Of a DNA stretch of 64,000 nucleotides, positions 35,561 to 46,896 are shown in pieces. The stretch spans positions 60,829,613 through 60,893,612 of the forward strand of contig NC_133172.1 in NCBI RefSeq assembly GCF_040802235.1, given 5' to 3'. Under the pieces are notes generated by a model. The model saw only the letters and a program-made list of their open reading frames with translations, was not told where the DNA came from and searched no databases. Each line of letters starts with the position of its first letter. Position 1 is the stretch's first letter. A program made the position numbers and the translations under genes. This DNA is from Manis javanica (lineage: Eukaryota; Chordata; Mammalia; Pholidota; Manidae).

Positions 35561-37289
35561 CATTTCTAAGCCCGTGTTTATTTCTAAAGTCCTGGCTAGA
35601 TCCAGGAGATCCTTTTGGAACTGGGAAAACTTCGGAGGTTGTCTAGTCTGGCATATGCTCATTTTAGAGATGAAATCAAGACTTCTACCACTCTCCAAAC
35701 GGTTTATTGTAAGTCCTTAATGATTCCTTGTATCACCCAAGTTCAACTTGGTCTGGGAAACGAGGGAGAAGACTATGCATCTCAGTTCTTGTTAGCTGGG
35801 ACAGTTCTTAGTTCTTCTCAGTTCTTGTTAGCTGTGACTTAGAACCATCATTTTACCCCCAGCTTTGCTCCTGTGCGCAGGACACTGTTCCTGGAGTGGG
35901 GGTCACACAGTGGGCTGGCTGCCTTGGAGGTTGTGAAGTAAGATGCACATGCCATGAAGTGCAGCATACTTTATTGGTCTCTGCCTTTCTATCTTAATTT
36001 TTGCTTTAGAGGCTGATCTCCTATTTCCATGAGTCCTTCTGAAGGCAGAGAACATTGATTTGGTGGCCTACATGTTTGTTAGTGCTTCTGGAATTGAAGT
36101 TTTAGAAGTCGACTGAAGGCGCAGCACACTGTGCTCCAGCGCCCCCTAGTGCCATGCTTCGGTAGTAGTGCTCATTCTCCTGTCTTCCTGTGAAGAGTGG
36201 GATTTCCTGTGGCATCATTAGGTCTGTGGAGAGCTGTAGGTCACGCGGTGGAACCATAAATGTCTTCCCTTGTCACTTTCCTTGAATGCAGTTGCATCTC
36301 CTTTTTTCCTTTAGCAAAAACACTGGTATTTCCAGTTCTTCCCAGCCCTTTCCTGAGGGTTTACAGACTGGGCCCTCAAAGGGCTGTGGCCTCCAGTCTC
36401 CTCCATAAGATGACAGAGTGGCTGCGCCCACGGGCTGTGCTTCAGTGAGGGGTCTTGTTTCCATGTGGGCTTCTCCCCTTGTCCTTATAAGTGGTTCCTG
36501 TATATTTGTATACATATATTGTTTTCATGTCCTTTCTAGAAAGGATCAGAGAATAATCAAAACATGGAAATAGTGGGAGTTTGCAAAGCCTGAGCTGGGC
36601 TCTGTTGCAAATGAGGGGAAGCTCAGCTGTGCTCCTGGTGGAGAGGAGCCGCTCACCTCGCAGGCTCGCTTCCCCTGGAGGGGGTACTCAGAGGTCGGGG
36701 CTCTTGTGGTGTGTCCCTGGACCACAGGCCTTTCTGGAGGGCCGGGGAGCAGCTGGGGAGCAGCAGTGGGTGCTGCCTCGTGTTGCTCCCCATGACTCGG
36801 CTGAGCAGCCTGCTCTGCTGGGGGTTCAGGCGTTCCCAGCTTGGCCTTCTGTAGTTGGTGAAGTTGTTAGAAGATGAGAAGAGGAAAGTCATTAGCAACA
36901 CAAACACTTCTGTGAAGTGCCAGGCCCGCACCAGGCTTTGGCGATGCGGGAAGAATGTGCTTGTTCTGCTGTTTAGTGTCCCATGTAAACTTAATTGTCC
37001 TGTTCTATTTCATTCTGCTCATTCAGAACAAAACTAACTCATGTCGTGAGTGGCGTTTTCTTCCTCAGTAAGTGGTAAATCCAGGGAAGTCAGGTCCAGG
37101 TCACTTTCAGCTTTTTTTTTTTTAACCCAAGCACATACAATTTTTTCCCCCTAAAAACAGGCTTTAAGATGTATTTATTAATCCTCTAAAGGAAGGAGCG
37201 TATTTTATATTCACTTTAAGAGAGGGCTAAGGGTTTTTCTCACAGTCAAGTGTTCTCAACTTTAGCTTTAAACCAGAAATCTCTTTTCT

Positions 37290-37830
37290 TGGAAATAATT
37301 TCAAATTTATGAAAAATGTGAGAAGAAAACAGTACAAAGAACCCTTACCTGATTGACCTGTTGATGTTTAACCCCATCTGCTTACTCATCAGTGTATGCC
37401 TGAGTTCTCTCTCAGCTGCTTGTAGACAAACACGTGTGCACACACAGATAGGCACATGACTTTTTTCCTGCACCCTGAGATTTGAGAGTAGTGTATGTAT
37501 ATATGACCTTTTGCCCCAATATGCTTGAATGTGTATTTCCTAAGAATAGGAATACTCTCATATATAACCACAGTAGGATGGTTATCACTTTGTTAAATTT
37601 ACACAGATGCAGTACTTTTTTCTAACCTGCTGTCCATATTCTAATTTTGTCAGTTGACCTAATAATCTCCTTTATAGCATTTTCCTCTGGGACAGGAGCC
37701 AATCTAGGCTGATACATTGCATCTAGTTGTCATGTCTCTTAACTTGTGTAATCTGGAATTTTTCCACAACCTTTCATGACATTGACTTTCTTGAAGAGTG
37801 CCAACCACCCTCCGCCCAACTTTTGGTAAC
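37290..37830 (-). mobile_element. Old L1-like fragment
   Basis: 'cctgttgatgtttaacccca', 'tccatattctaattttgtca' and 'catctagttgtcatgtctct' resemble old L1 3' sequence. Assigned by general similarity only. Confidence 0.5.
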
Positions 37831-39584
37831 ATTCTTCATTTTGCCAAACACCTAAAATAATTTGTGATTGAAAATAAGGAAGGCTGTTGGGGAAGGATAT
37901 GGTGAAATCTGAACATTTTAATGGCAGTTAGGTGTCCTGAATTTCTGTGATAAACTCTTCAGTTTTTAGTCAGATGTAATTTTAGTTAAATCATTTTCAC
38001 TAAAATGCAGGGGAGTGTAATTTATGTCTGCTTATTGGGATTTGCTATTGAATAAAATATTTGGCCTTTGCTCTTGTAGTTTTAACAGGACATCAAAAAA
38101 TTAACTTTTTCTTCCAAATAACTTTAAGCTGAATTTTATTTTATAAGCAACACTCCTATTTGCCTTTTTGGAACAGTGTGGATAATAAATGCTTCTTTGT
38201 GGTATGATGCTTGCTGTAATCATTTCTGAATGATGCAGATGTTTTTGTTAAGCACTGAAATTATGTCAGAGCCTCAGAGTTTATATGGATATTTTAACAT
38301 TCCAAATGAATGTTTAAATGGTTACCAAAGAGACATTAAGTTACTTTGCTTTGAAAGAAATATTTATCCTTTTTTTCCCACATGCACTGTGGTGGCAGGA
38401 AGTTCCCTTTTATTAAGTCTCTCCTTGCCTGATGCCTCAGTGTGACGTGTGGGAATGACCGCCCCGGACCCGAGGCCTGCCTTTGCCCGTGGCTGCGCTG
38501 TGTGTGGGTTCCGGTTTGAGTGCCAGGAACATGTGCATAAACATACAGGAAAAAGATGAAGTCGTGTATCTGCGTGAGCTCATGGGGAATACTCAGTCTA
38601 CAGGATTGTGGGGTCCTAAGTAAACTCCTTGGGGTGGGGTATGCCATGCAGTGATGTTCGTAGTCCCTGGTCTCGGCTTCTTAGCAATCCTCTTATCTCA
38701 GTCACAGAATTGAAAGGACTGTTTTTTATATTGGTGAAGTGTAACCACTCACTTTCAACAAACTCATTCATTTTAGGGATTGAAAATAGGCCTGATAGCG
38801 ACAAGGGAATGTGACTCGTGTATTTTGATGGAGTTGTTCATTGAGACATCTGAGCCAGTGTTAAGGAAATTATGTCGGGAGTCGAGAACAGCCGTGGCCG
38901 GCCGTTGTCAAGTGCTCAGTGGTAGTTTATTGTAGCTTTGATGGTCAGCATTTGGCAGTTGCTTTTGCTGCCTTTTTTGGATTGAATGTTTTCATTGACT
39001 TCTAATCTGTTGTCAGTGATACCACAGGAGCAAATTTAGGTACAAACTTGTCACATCTCTGCAAAATGGGCATATTTGAATAGTTGTACAGTGATTTCTC
39101 TTGTTAACATTGATTTTATTAATTTTTTTTAGTTAAGGTATTGATGTTCAGAACTAATACTCTGAAAAGATACCCTAAGAAATCTCACTTCTGCTCTGCT
39201 ACCTTTATTCACATTCCCTTGTTGGTTCCCTTTCCAGTATCTCTTCATGCAAACAAAGGTTTATCCATTTTCCTGCCTATGTTACCTGAAGAATGTTTTC
39301 TTCATGTAACAGTATCTTGGACGTTTTTCCCTACCTGTATATCATGTGAATATTACGTGAAGGTGTTTTTGTTCTTAATAGGTATTTACTGTTTGGGTAA
39401 CTTTTGCCAAAGAGCCCTCTAGAAATGTTTCCCTAGAAGTACTGGTGCATTCTTACCAACAGGCTGTGAGAGTTAGCTGCCGTTTCTTCACATTTACAAT
39501 AATAGTAGGTATTATCCATTTATATATACATAGTTATGGGTGATTTTTGAATATATGTTCGTAGCTTTCCCTGTAGGTTACTAG

Positions 39585-39700
39585 ATTGTCCTCTCTAAGG
39601 GAGAAGAACCCAACTCTGCTAACCATTTTTATCCACAGTACCCACTGTTGTCCATGGCACTTAGGAGGGTCTAAATAATTACTGATTAAGTGAATGAGTG
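39585..39700 (+). mobile_element. L2 3' end
   Basis: 'ccatggcacttaggagggtc' and 'taaataattactgattaagt' followed by 'gaatgagtg' fit an L2 terminus. Confidence 0.5.
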
Positions 39701-40427
39701 ATTAACGGTTGATTCAGTGTGGTAAAAATCTAATCATACTGGTTCTTCTCAATGACTGGCTCCCAAAGCCCCGGGGAGAATATGAACTGCTAGGCGCTCA
39801 CCAAACCTGCTTCCATGCGGTTTGATCTGTTGTTTTTCTAGAAAGTCACATTTGGAAAATTATGTAATGAGGGTTCACAATTAGGTTCGTGTGTATTTAA
39901 CAATATTTTTGTGCATGATTTTTTTAAATTAAAAAGTCATATAAATATTCTTAAAGCTCATTCATCAGGGTCATTAAGATTTTCCTTTTCTTGGATTTCC
40001 CTGTCTTCCCATTTGAACCACGTTTTCTGCTTTTCTTTAGTATGTATGGCAGAGAAAACTGAAATGGAGGTAGTGACATGAGTCAGCAGAAAGGTAAATG
40101 GAACAACTGGAAATGTTTGTGAACTAAAAAATTCTCCTGCAAGCAGGACAGCTTATGAGTTTGAAGAGAATTGGCCTGTTTGAAAATAAGTTTTTTCAAT
40201 TTCGGAGTGTTCTTTGACAATTTCTAGAAAAGGCTAAGTAGTATTTTCTTATTTGTAAATGGAAAATACTACACCTAGAAATCTGTTTGCAGACCTTTGA
40301 TTTAATTGAGAAAGGGTCTTGGAGATTCTGGCCCAAGTATTTCACAGAATTGGTATCATATATAGCATTCTTTCTGAAAGTATGTAATTCGTATATTTTA
40401 TGTGATCAGTGACTCTCTTTTTTTCAG

Positions 40428-40496
40428 TATATTTTTGGAGATTTTAGCCCTGATGAATTCAATCAGTTCTTTGTGACTCCTCGCTCTTCAGTTGAG
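40428..40496 (+). CDS. USP10: USP10 coding exon 2 (G3BP-binding FGDF motif)
   Basis: Encodes residues 8-30 ([11 protein letters not shown]... to SSVE). Acceptor ctctttttttcag, donor GAG|GTAAGA; 69 nt, phase 0 on both sides. Residues 10-13 are FGDF (40434-40445), the short motif through which USP10 binds the NTF2-like domain of G3BP1/2 and limits stress-granule condensation (established for USP10). Because the exon is a multiple of three and symmetric, skipping it would keep the reading frame and remove the motif cleanly. Sequence matches mammalian USP10 as recalled, without gaps. Confidence 0.97.
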
Positions 40497-40554
40497 GTAA
40501 GACAAAACTTTTATTGAGCGTGTATGTAGATAAGATTAAGGGTTATGTTACGGT

Positions 40555-41250
40555 CTTGACGTTTTAATTTATGCTTTTTGATAAAGAATTCCAATATATA
40601 GAAAAGTGCGGACACTAGTATGAGAAATGCCTGAAGGTGCCAACCAGTTTTGGCTAATGTTAACATTTTGCTGTATTTATAAAGAGGAAAATGTTACAGA
40701 TACAGATAGATACTCTCCTGCACACTTCCCCCATCTCATTCCCCTCCTTTCCCAGAAACAACACTGCTGAGATTGGTAAGGATCATGTCCTGTGATTTTT
40801 ACCTTTTACTGTGCATGTGTGTGTATCAGCAGATATTTAATTGTTTTCTGTGTTTTAAAATGTCACATAAGTGGTTTCATACTGTTTCATGATTTTGTAG
40901 TTTATTTTTTAAGCTTACATATTCTTTAGATTTATTTTTGCTGATACATTTTGTTCTTGCCCTTTGATTGTAACTGCTACATACCGCTGGTTGAACATAC
41001 GGCAACTTACTTGGCTTTTCTCCTATTGAGCACCATTCAGGGTTTTCTTTCTTCATTGTTACAAAAGGGTTACAATAAGCGTTTTTCACGGGCATGCTTC
41101 TCTGTGGGTTTCTCCAGGGTATAGTCCCAGGAATGGAATTGCTGGTTCTGCAAGGAATAAGCACCTCCAGTTCTCCTAAGACTGCTAATCTGCTTTCTGA
41201 GTGGTTTTGAACCTGCATTCCCATTGGCTGTGCATGAGTTTTCTCCATCT
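40555..41250 (-). mobile_element. Old L1-like fragment, antisense
   Basis: 'tggctaatgttaacattttg', 'gtttcatactgtttcatgat' and 'ggtatagtcccaggaatgga' then 'attgctggttctgc' follow the order of an old L1 3' region in reverse. Confidence 0.55.
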
Positions 41251-44200
41251 CATTTAAAAGAAATTCTTGCTAATTTAAATACAGGCATACTTAAAATTTT
41301 TGTTAATCTGATGGGTTATAAATGGATTCTCATTGTTTTAATTTATATTTCCTGATTACAAGGTTTAGCACTGTTTCACTATTTTCATGTCAGATTTCCA
41401 CTTCTGTGAATTACCCTAACTGTATCCCTTGTCCATATTTTTATCAAGTGGTTTATCGGTTTTGCATATTACAGATATCTCTTACTAGCATGAGGGCTTT
41501 TAAGCTTCATATATGATCCACTTTTTTTTTTGTTGTTGGGTAAGGGGAGTATATTTTTAAGTTTAATGGCATATGTATTGACTTCTTACCTCATGGCTTA
41601 TAGATTCTTGGACTAAAAAAAAAAACAAAACAAATTTTAAGAAAGTATTCTCTTCCCTGAGGTAATAAATAAGAAAAGATACTTGTTTTCTTCTGAAAGT
41701 TTAAAGGTTTTGTTTTCACTTTGGTATGTGATACCTCTGAAATCGAGGTGCTGGTTTTCGTGTGTGTGTGAGGTGGAGCTCTAGTTCCCCTTCTTGACAA
41801 CAGGAGCCAGTTGTCCTGGCACCACTTCCTGGAGAGCTCGGCCCTTCGTAGTGCTGCCAGTCAGCTCGCACGTTGCCATGCGTGCTTGGTCTCTCTCTGG
41901 GCCGCCCTGCTCTGTGGGCCTTTATCAGCACCGTATTTAACTGCTGACTGCAAGCTTTAGAGTCAGTTACGATCATGAGGAGGGTAGGGCACACGCTCTC
42001 TCCCTACGCGTGCAAGTACTTTCGCTCTCCTGCATCCGTGACTCTTCCTTAGGAATTTATGATCGAGTTTCATGTATAGTCCTATTGAAATTTCAGTTGG
42101 AATTGCACTAAAATTATGGATTCATTTGTAGAAGAATGAACATCTTTATATTAATTCCTAAACATGGTTGTGGTGTCCATCCAGGTCTTTATGTCCATTC
42201 TTCCTGTGATTAATTGTTCCTGTTTTAGTTTAATTAAAAACTTGCCAGAACATTTTTTCAGGTTTATATTTTAAGTATAAAAACTGTGTTAAAACTGCAC
42301 TGAAAAGGGAGAAAATGGAGAGAGGTAAGTGTATTGTAAGTAAAATCTTAACTTTTAATAGGCTAGCCTTGTTAGGTCCCTTAGTTCCTGTAGAGCCTTA
42401 CATTTGCATGAATACTCAGCATTTGTGTATGGGGTTCTCTTATTGGTAAAACGGCAGGAGGAGCTAACTCTTTAGAATAGGAGTTGGAAGGCCAGGGGTT
42501 GGGTCTGGCTGGGCTCCTTACATGCCCTTCATTCTTCACCTTGGCTTCTTGAGTTCTAAAATTTTTCAGGGTGATGGAGAGAGGATTAAATGAGAACATA
42601 TTGAAAGTATTATTTAAGCTATACAGATGTAACAAAGATTTATTGTTCCTTTTCACTTTAGGAAAAGGAAATGAAAGAAAATAAAGCTTTATATCAGACT
42701 TCAGTTTAGAAAGTGAATAGATTCAGTTCAGTGCATTTATTAATTTATCACATTTATTGATGTTAACAGTTACAATTTTAAGGAATCTAAGAATATGAGC
42801 CAGGAAGTAGTGAAAGCTAAATTACATGTTGTATTTCCCAAGGCAATAAAATGTATGTAAGCATTTTAGAATACTGTAGAATAAGGATTGAAGTTTAGTG
42901 CTTTCTGATTTTTAAAAAAACCCAGTTAATTAGGAACAACAAAGTCAGATCTCATATTCCCCAAGCGTGAGGGTTAAGGTTCTACTCTATGTTCTCTGCT
43001 AATGATTCAAGTTATCAGTAATTTTGGTATAATATGGTGGTACCTGGAGGAACACGGCAGTCTGTGCTCTTTGTGAATAAGGTTTTAAAGAACCATGAAA
43101 GCCCAACTTCTGTACTTTATAAAAGCTTTTTTCAAGTATGTGCACATGTATTGGTTTGTGACTACCTGCTTGCGATTCAGTGTCAGAATAGAAACTCAGA
43201 TTTTCCTGTGATATGAAGGTGCAGAGCACACCATCTGAAGAGATGGGCTTCTTTCTCACTCTGCCACACAAACAGGCTCGGTGGTCTTGGGCAATTCTAC
43301 CATCTCGAATCCACCCCACTTTTTAAAGTGGTGAGTACTTATTTACCTCACAGAAACATTGGGAAATCATGATGTAGGTTATGAGACCTTGTGTGTGACA
43401 GATGTTAGTAGATAACACGGGTGTTAATGGTAAAGTTACGCCAGATTTTTTATTTGCAGAAGCTATGGCCGTGTCTCATCGAAATGAGTTACAGCCAGAA
43501 ATCTTCATGTCTTGGGCATGTTTAGTGGTTGTCGTCTTTTTTTTTACCTTTCAGATGCATTGAGCTTGCAGGAAGGGTCTGACCAGTGTCTGTCAGTATC
43601 ACCTGTGGCCAGTAACCCAAAAAAAGGAAAATACAGGATAATTAACAGGGTTGGGCTGAGTTATCTTTCTCAATAGTATGATTATTATAATTTGGAGGTC
43701 TGGGTTATGATTATACCATACTCAGATAGGACATGGACTGTTGAATGGGCCAGTGCTGGGTGGGCGGGCAGCACGTGGGTGAGGTTATTTCACTCGCACC
43801 CCGTGACTGGTAGGTAGGCCTTTTATCTCACAAGGAAAGTCGTTGGAGCTCCTACCAGCACTGTCCCTACTGTGTGGCTGTGGCATAAATTAGAATCCAG
43901 CCCTGATCTTCATACACTTTTTTGGTTATTAGCAACTTGATAAAGCATTTTTTCTCTTCGTGGGGCCAAGAACTGAAAAACCAAAATTTGAGAAACATAG
44001 GATGTTGAAATGTACAAGTCCCCTGTCAGCCTACAAAAGCCTTATTCCTCTCCACCCTGAGTTTTAATTTGCCTCCGTGAAAGCTTGCCCCAGGCGAGAC
44101 AGGGTGGTCAGTTGTGTGGCAGAGTCAGAAGAAACACATTCAATTGATTTTCATATGTGATCTTAAACGGTTTAAGTTTTTTAAAGGTAACTGATCTCTT

Positions 44201-44639
44201 TTCTGAGGCTGTGCTCTAGTTTACAAGCCAGTGATTTAAAAATGAATTTCTCCAAATGGAAAAAATAGTCAGTTTACTGACTAAGCATATTTTAAAACTC
44301 CAGTCACAACCACGTTATCGGTATTCAGAAATTGGGAGCGAGTGCTTGTTCTGGAAACTTCCAAAATCTCAGCCTTGGAGGCACTGAGTAAACAAGCCCA
44401 GGGTGGGAGAGTCTGACACGGGGCAGGCGTGTGTGGGTTCGTGCTGCAGCGTTAAGGCAGTTAGTTACTCTCAGTGTTTGGAGCCTTAATGGGATTTCAG
44501 AGGAGAGACTCACGGTTTGTGTGTGAGTCTTTAGACAGCAGGGCAGGTCCTAAAACATGGCAGTGCTGACTTCACATGGAGGTAGCCCCATTTTCAGACT
44601 GAGTTGATTTGACTTTGTATTCTCTAATTGTCTTGCCAA

Positions 44640-44928
44640 TGGGTTTCAGCCCCGGCAAGTTCGCTATGGGTTCAGTGTAACCAAAGAAATGACTGTAGAA
44701 CATTTCTTTGGGGTGAAAAGGTTTATTAGCCGGCTTGTTCTCCCGGCAGTAGGTCGAGCACTAGCGTCTCTGCCTCCGCCCAGAGCACCAGCTGAGCTCT
44801 CTGTGTAGCACAATAATAGCTTATTGCCTGTGGGTGTGGAAGCGGCAGCCGAGCAACAGGCCAGTTACACCATCAGGTGGTTTAAGTTCAGGGAGGATCC
44901 TGGCTGTAGGAACCCCAACTTCTCCACA
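44640..44928 (-). mobile_element. Solo LTR candidate of an ERV, antisense
   Basis: Read on the minus strand, this 289-bp segment starts TGTGGAGAAG, has an AATAAA signal (complement at 44722-44727) about 80 bp before its end, and finishes ...GCTGAAACCCA. It therefore has TG...CA ends and the layout of a short gammaretrovirus-like LTR. Flanks are CCAA and CTAA, a possible 4-bp target duplication with one change. No internal retroviral sequence is adjacent. Family not assigned. Confidence 0.5.
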
Positions 44929-45161
44929 CTAATATAACTAGTTTTCAGTTTTTCACGTTGCTTAGCTTGCATTTGTGTGTGGTTTGTTTTTGCTTTGCTT
45001 TTTAAATTTTGTATTCTTTTAAGTAGCTGTGTAAGGAGGGAGGTTTGAACGATTCTTGAATTTTATCCTGCTGCATATTTATTATATACAGTTCCCACAG
45101 ATTAAGGCGCATCTTATGAGTGGCTGGGGTTTGTTGATTTAAAGGAGCCATTTGCCTACAG

Positions 45162-45196
45162 GGTAAAGCAGAAACACACACACACACACACACACA

Positions 45197-45237
<41 letters not shown>

Positions 45238-45254
45238 CCAGAGTAAAGCAGAAA

Positions 45255-45327
<73 letters not shown>

Positions 45328-45335
45328 CCCCCACC
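45162..45335. repeat. Compound (CA)n-(CT)n microsatellite with duplicated flank
   Basis: A run of CA units, then CT units, then the interruption 'gcaccagagtaaagcagaaa' followed by a second, longer CT run and a C-run. The motif GTAAAGCAGAAACAC precedes both halves (about 45163 and 45243), so the array looks duplicated. Antisense translation gives Arg-Glu repeats that are not a real protein. Confidence 0.95.
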
Positions 45336-45813
45336 AGAACCCATTCCAGCATCCAGTAGTTCCCATCCCAGTTAGGGCCTTAGCGGAGTACCACATCAAA
45401 ATAAGTGTTTACGCACACTAACAGAAAATGGCAAAGTCACCCTGGGGTCTGCCGGGGGAGGGGGTCAGTTTTCAGATCCTGCGTCTACACTGGATTTTGT
45501 GTGAATATAGCATAATTAACAAAAACAAAGCAAGCACATTTAGCGCCTGACAGTTGTGTAGATTTTCATCACCAGGAGTGCCCTAGTGACACCAGTAAGG
45601 ATGAGAAGGCATCTGTGTGTGGGCGCCGGATGCCCTTGTTTTCGGCACACAGAACGCATCCCATCCGCATGATGAGACGGGCGCCCTCGTGTGGTGGAAA
45701 CGCGCAGCCCTCAAGTCCCGAAGGGGTCCGTTCCCCTCATTTTCTTACCGTCTTACTTGTCACCAATTCTTTGGGGAGAGAACTTGGTTGCCTGGAGGGA
45801 TAAGCTGCTCTCT

Positions 45814-45995
45814 CTGATTGGATCTACCTGTTAAGAGTTAATTAGAGAAATTGACTGAGGAAGCCTCTCAAGCAGTAGTTCTCAGAGCACTGGTGGGTGA
45901 GAGAATCGGCGGGGTGCCTCCGAGCACTGCGGACTGAGTACTCACCGGGCCGTTGCACTGCGTGTGCTTGGCGAGCAGAACGGGGGACCTGCGGG
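45814..45995 (+). repeat. Dispersed repeat flanking exon 3, copy A
   Basis: Aligns by eye with 48805-48985 over about 150-180 bp. Shared blocks are GAGAAAT..ACT.AGGAAG, AGCAGTAGTTCTCAG, GGGTGCCTC and CGGGCCGTTG. Could be two copies of one unassigned old repeat or a local duplication. Confidence 0.6.
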
Positions 45996-46767
45996 GATGG
46001 GGTGGCCTGTTCTTGTTCTGCTTTCAGGCAGCAGTTAACCGCCCCCTGCCGTGCCCTTAGCCATCCTGACTTCTCTCTTCAGCATGTCCATTCTAAACAT
46101 TTCCACTCTTAAATAGTATGGAATGGCGAGGAAGGAGACGAGTTTGTTGTATTCATAATACTTTCCTGCTCTTTACAAAGGTCAGACACTTGCCTTTTGG
46201 TCTCTCCCTTCCAAACCAGAAATGTTGTCTCTAGCGATTAACCCAGCTGTCTAAGACACCATGTTAAAAAGGAAGCTGCCATCCCCAAACTTGTCCCCCC
46301 AGTGGGCTTTCTCCACCCTGCCCGGGCCTGGTCCCGGCCTCCACTGCTTTGCTGGCAGGGAGTGATCGTGAGCGTGACGTGCAGGTGGTCACTAAGAATC
46401 ACCTTTACTAGTGATCAGAGATAAGCGGTGTGGCACTGAGGGCCAGTCTAACAGCCTGTGAATAGGTTGCATCATAAGCATTTTATTGTAGCTGATTTAC
46501 ATGTCCATTGCAGTTCATTTTTATGTTTTGCCTCTCTTTGGACCTGTTTAATAACAATGAATATTTGAAAGCAACCCTATGGTGTATTTTTCTTAAACGA
46601 ATATGATTTTACTTTACTGTCTATCCATGTGTATTAACATCCATGGTAAAATAATGTCATTGGTAAAAATAATGCTGCGTAGATGAAGAGTTGTAATGAA
46701 GTGTTGCTTTAGTGTTGGGTTTTAACATTTTGTTGAATTAAAATGTGTTTTCCAATTGCCTACGCAG

Positions 46768-46828
46768 CTTCCTCCATACAGCGGAACAGTTCTGTGTGGC
46801 ATACAGACTACAGATGAACTACCAGATG
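46768..46828 (+). CDS. USP10: USP10 coding exon 3
   Basis: Encodes residues 31-50 (LPPYSGTVLCGIQTTDELPD) and the first base of Gly51. Acceptor 'ttgcctacgcag', donor G|GTAAGC, 61 nt, phase 0 to phase 1. Matches the family, with small changes from the recalled human sequence (Ile and Thr in GIQT, Glu in DEL). A second copy of the donor region follows 38 nt downstream (see findings). Confidence 0.95.
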
Positions 46829-46896
46829 GTAAGCTCTCCCCTTCATTTCCCTGATCTTACCGGACGGTAAGCTAGCTCTCTCCATTTCCCTGATTT
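46820..46896 (+). repeat. Tandem duplication of the exon 3 donor region
   Basis: 46820-46856 and 46858-46896 align: TACCAGATGGTAAGC versus TACCGGACGGTAAGC, then TCTCCCCTTCATTTCCCTGAT versus TAGCTCTCTCCATTTCCCTGAT-like text. Both carry an intact GGTAAGC donor core. Confidence 0.8.

Larger units (their letters stand above)
16713..40427 (+). other. USP10: USP10 intron 1 (23.7 kb)
   Basis: Spans from the exon 1 donor (GTAGCC) to the exon 2 acceptor (ctctttttttcag). The first 400 bp are still GC-rich promoter flank. No alternative exon or RNA gene was recognised. Repeats (L2, MIR, MER5A, three blocks of L1 tail and several older L1 pieces) are listed separately. Long parts, such as 17.1-18.4, 19.0-21.0, 24.6-26.3, 29.2-31.3 and 38.0-39.5 kb, look like ordinary AT-rich intronic DNA. 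Confidence 0.85.
40497..46767 (+). other. USP10: USP10 intron 2 (6.3 kb)
   Basis: Holds an old L1-like block, an antisense solo LTR candidate, a large CA/CT microsatellite and one copy of a dispersed repeat, all listed separately. About 41.3-44.6 kb shows nothing else recognisable. 45.6-46.1 kb is CpG-richer than its surroundings. Confidence 0.85.

Noticed and set aside
45002..45399. Minus-strand frames encoding long Arg-Glu repeats
   Set aside because: Translation of the CT microsatellite.
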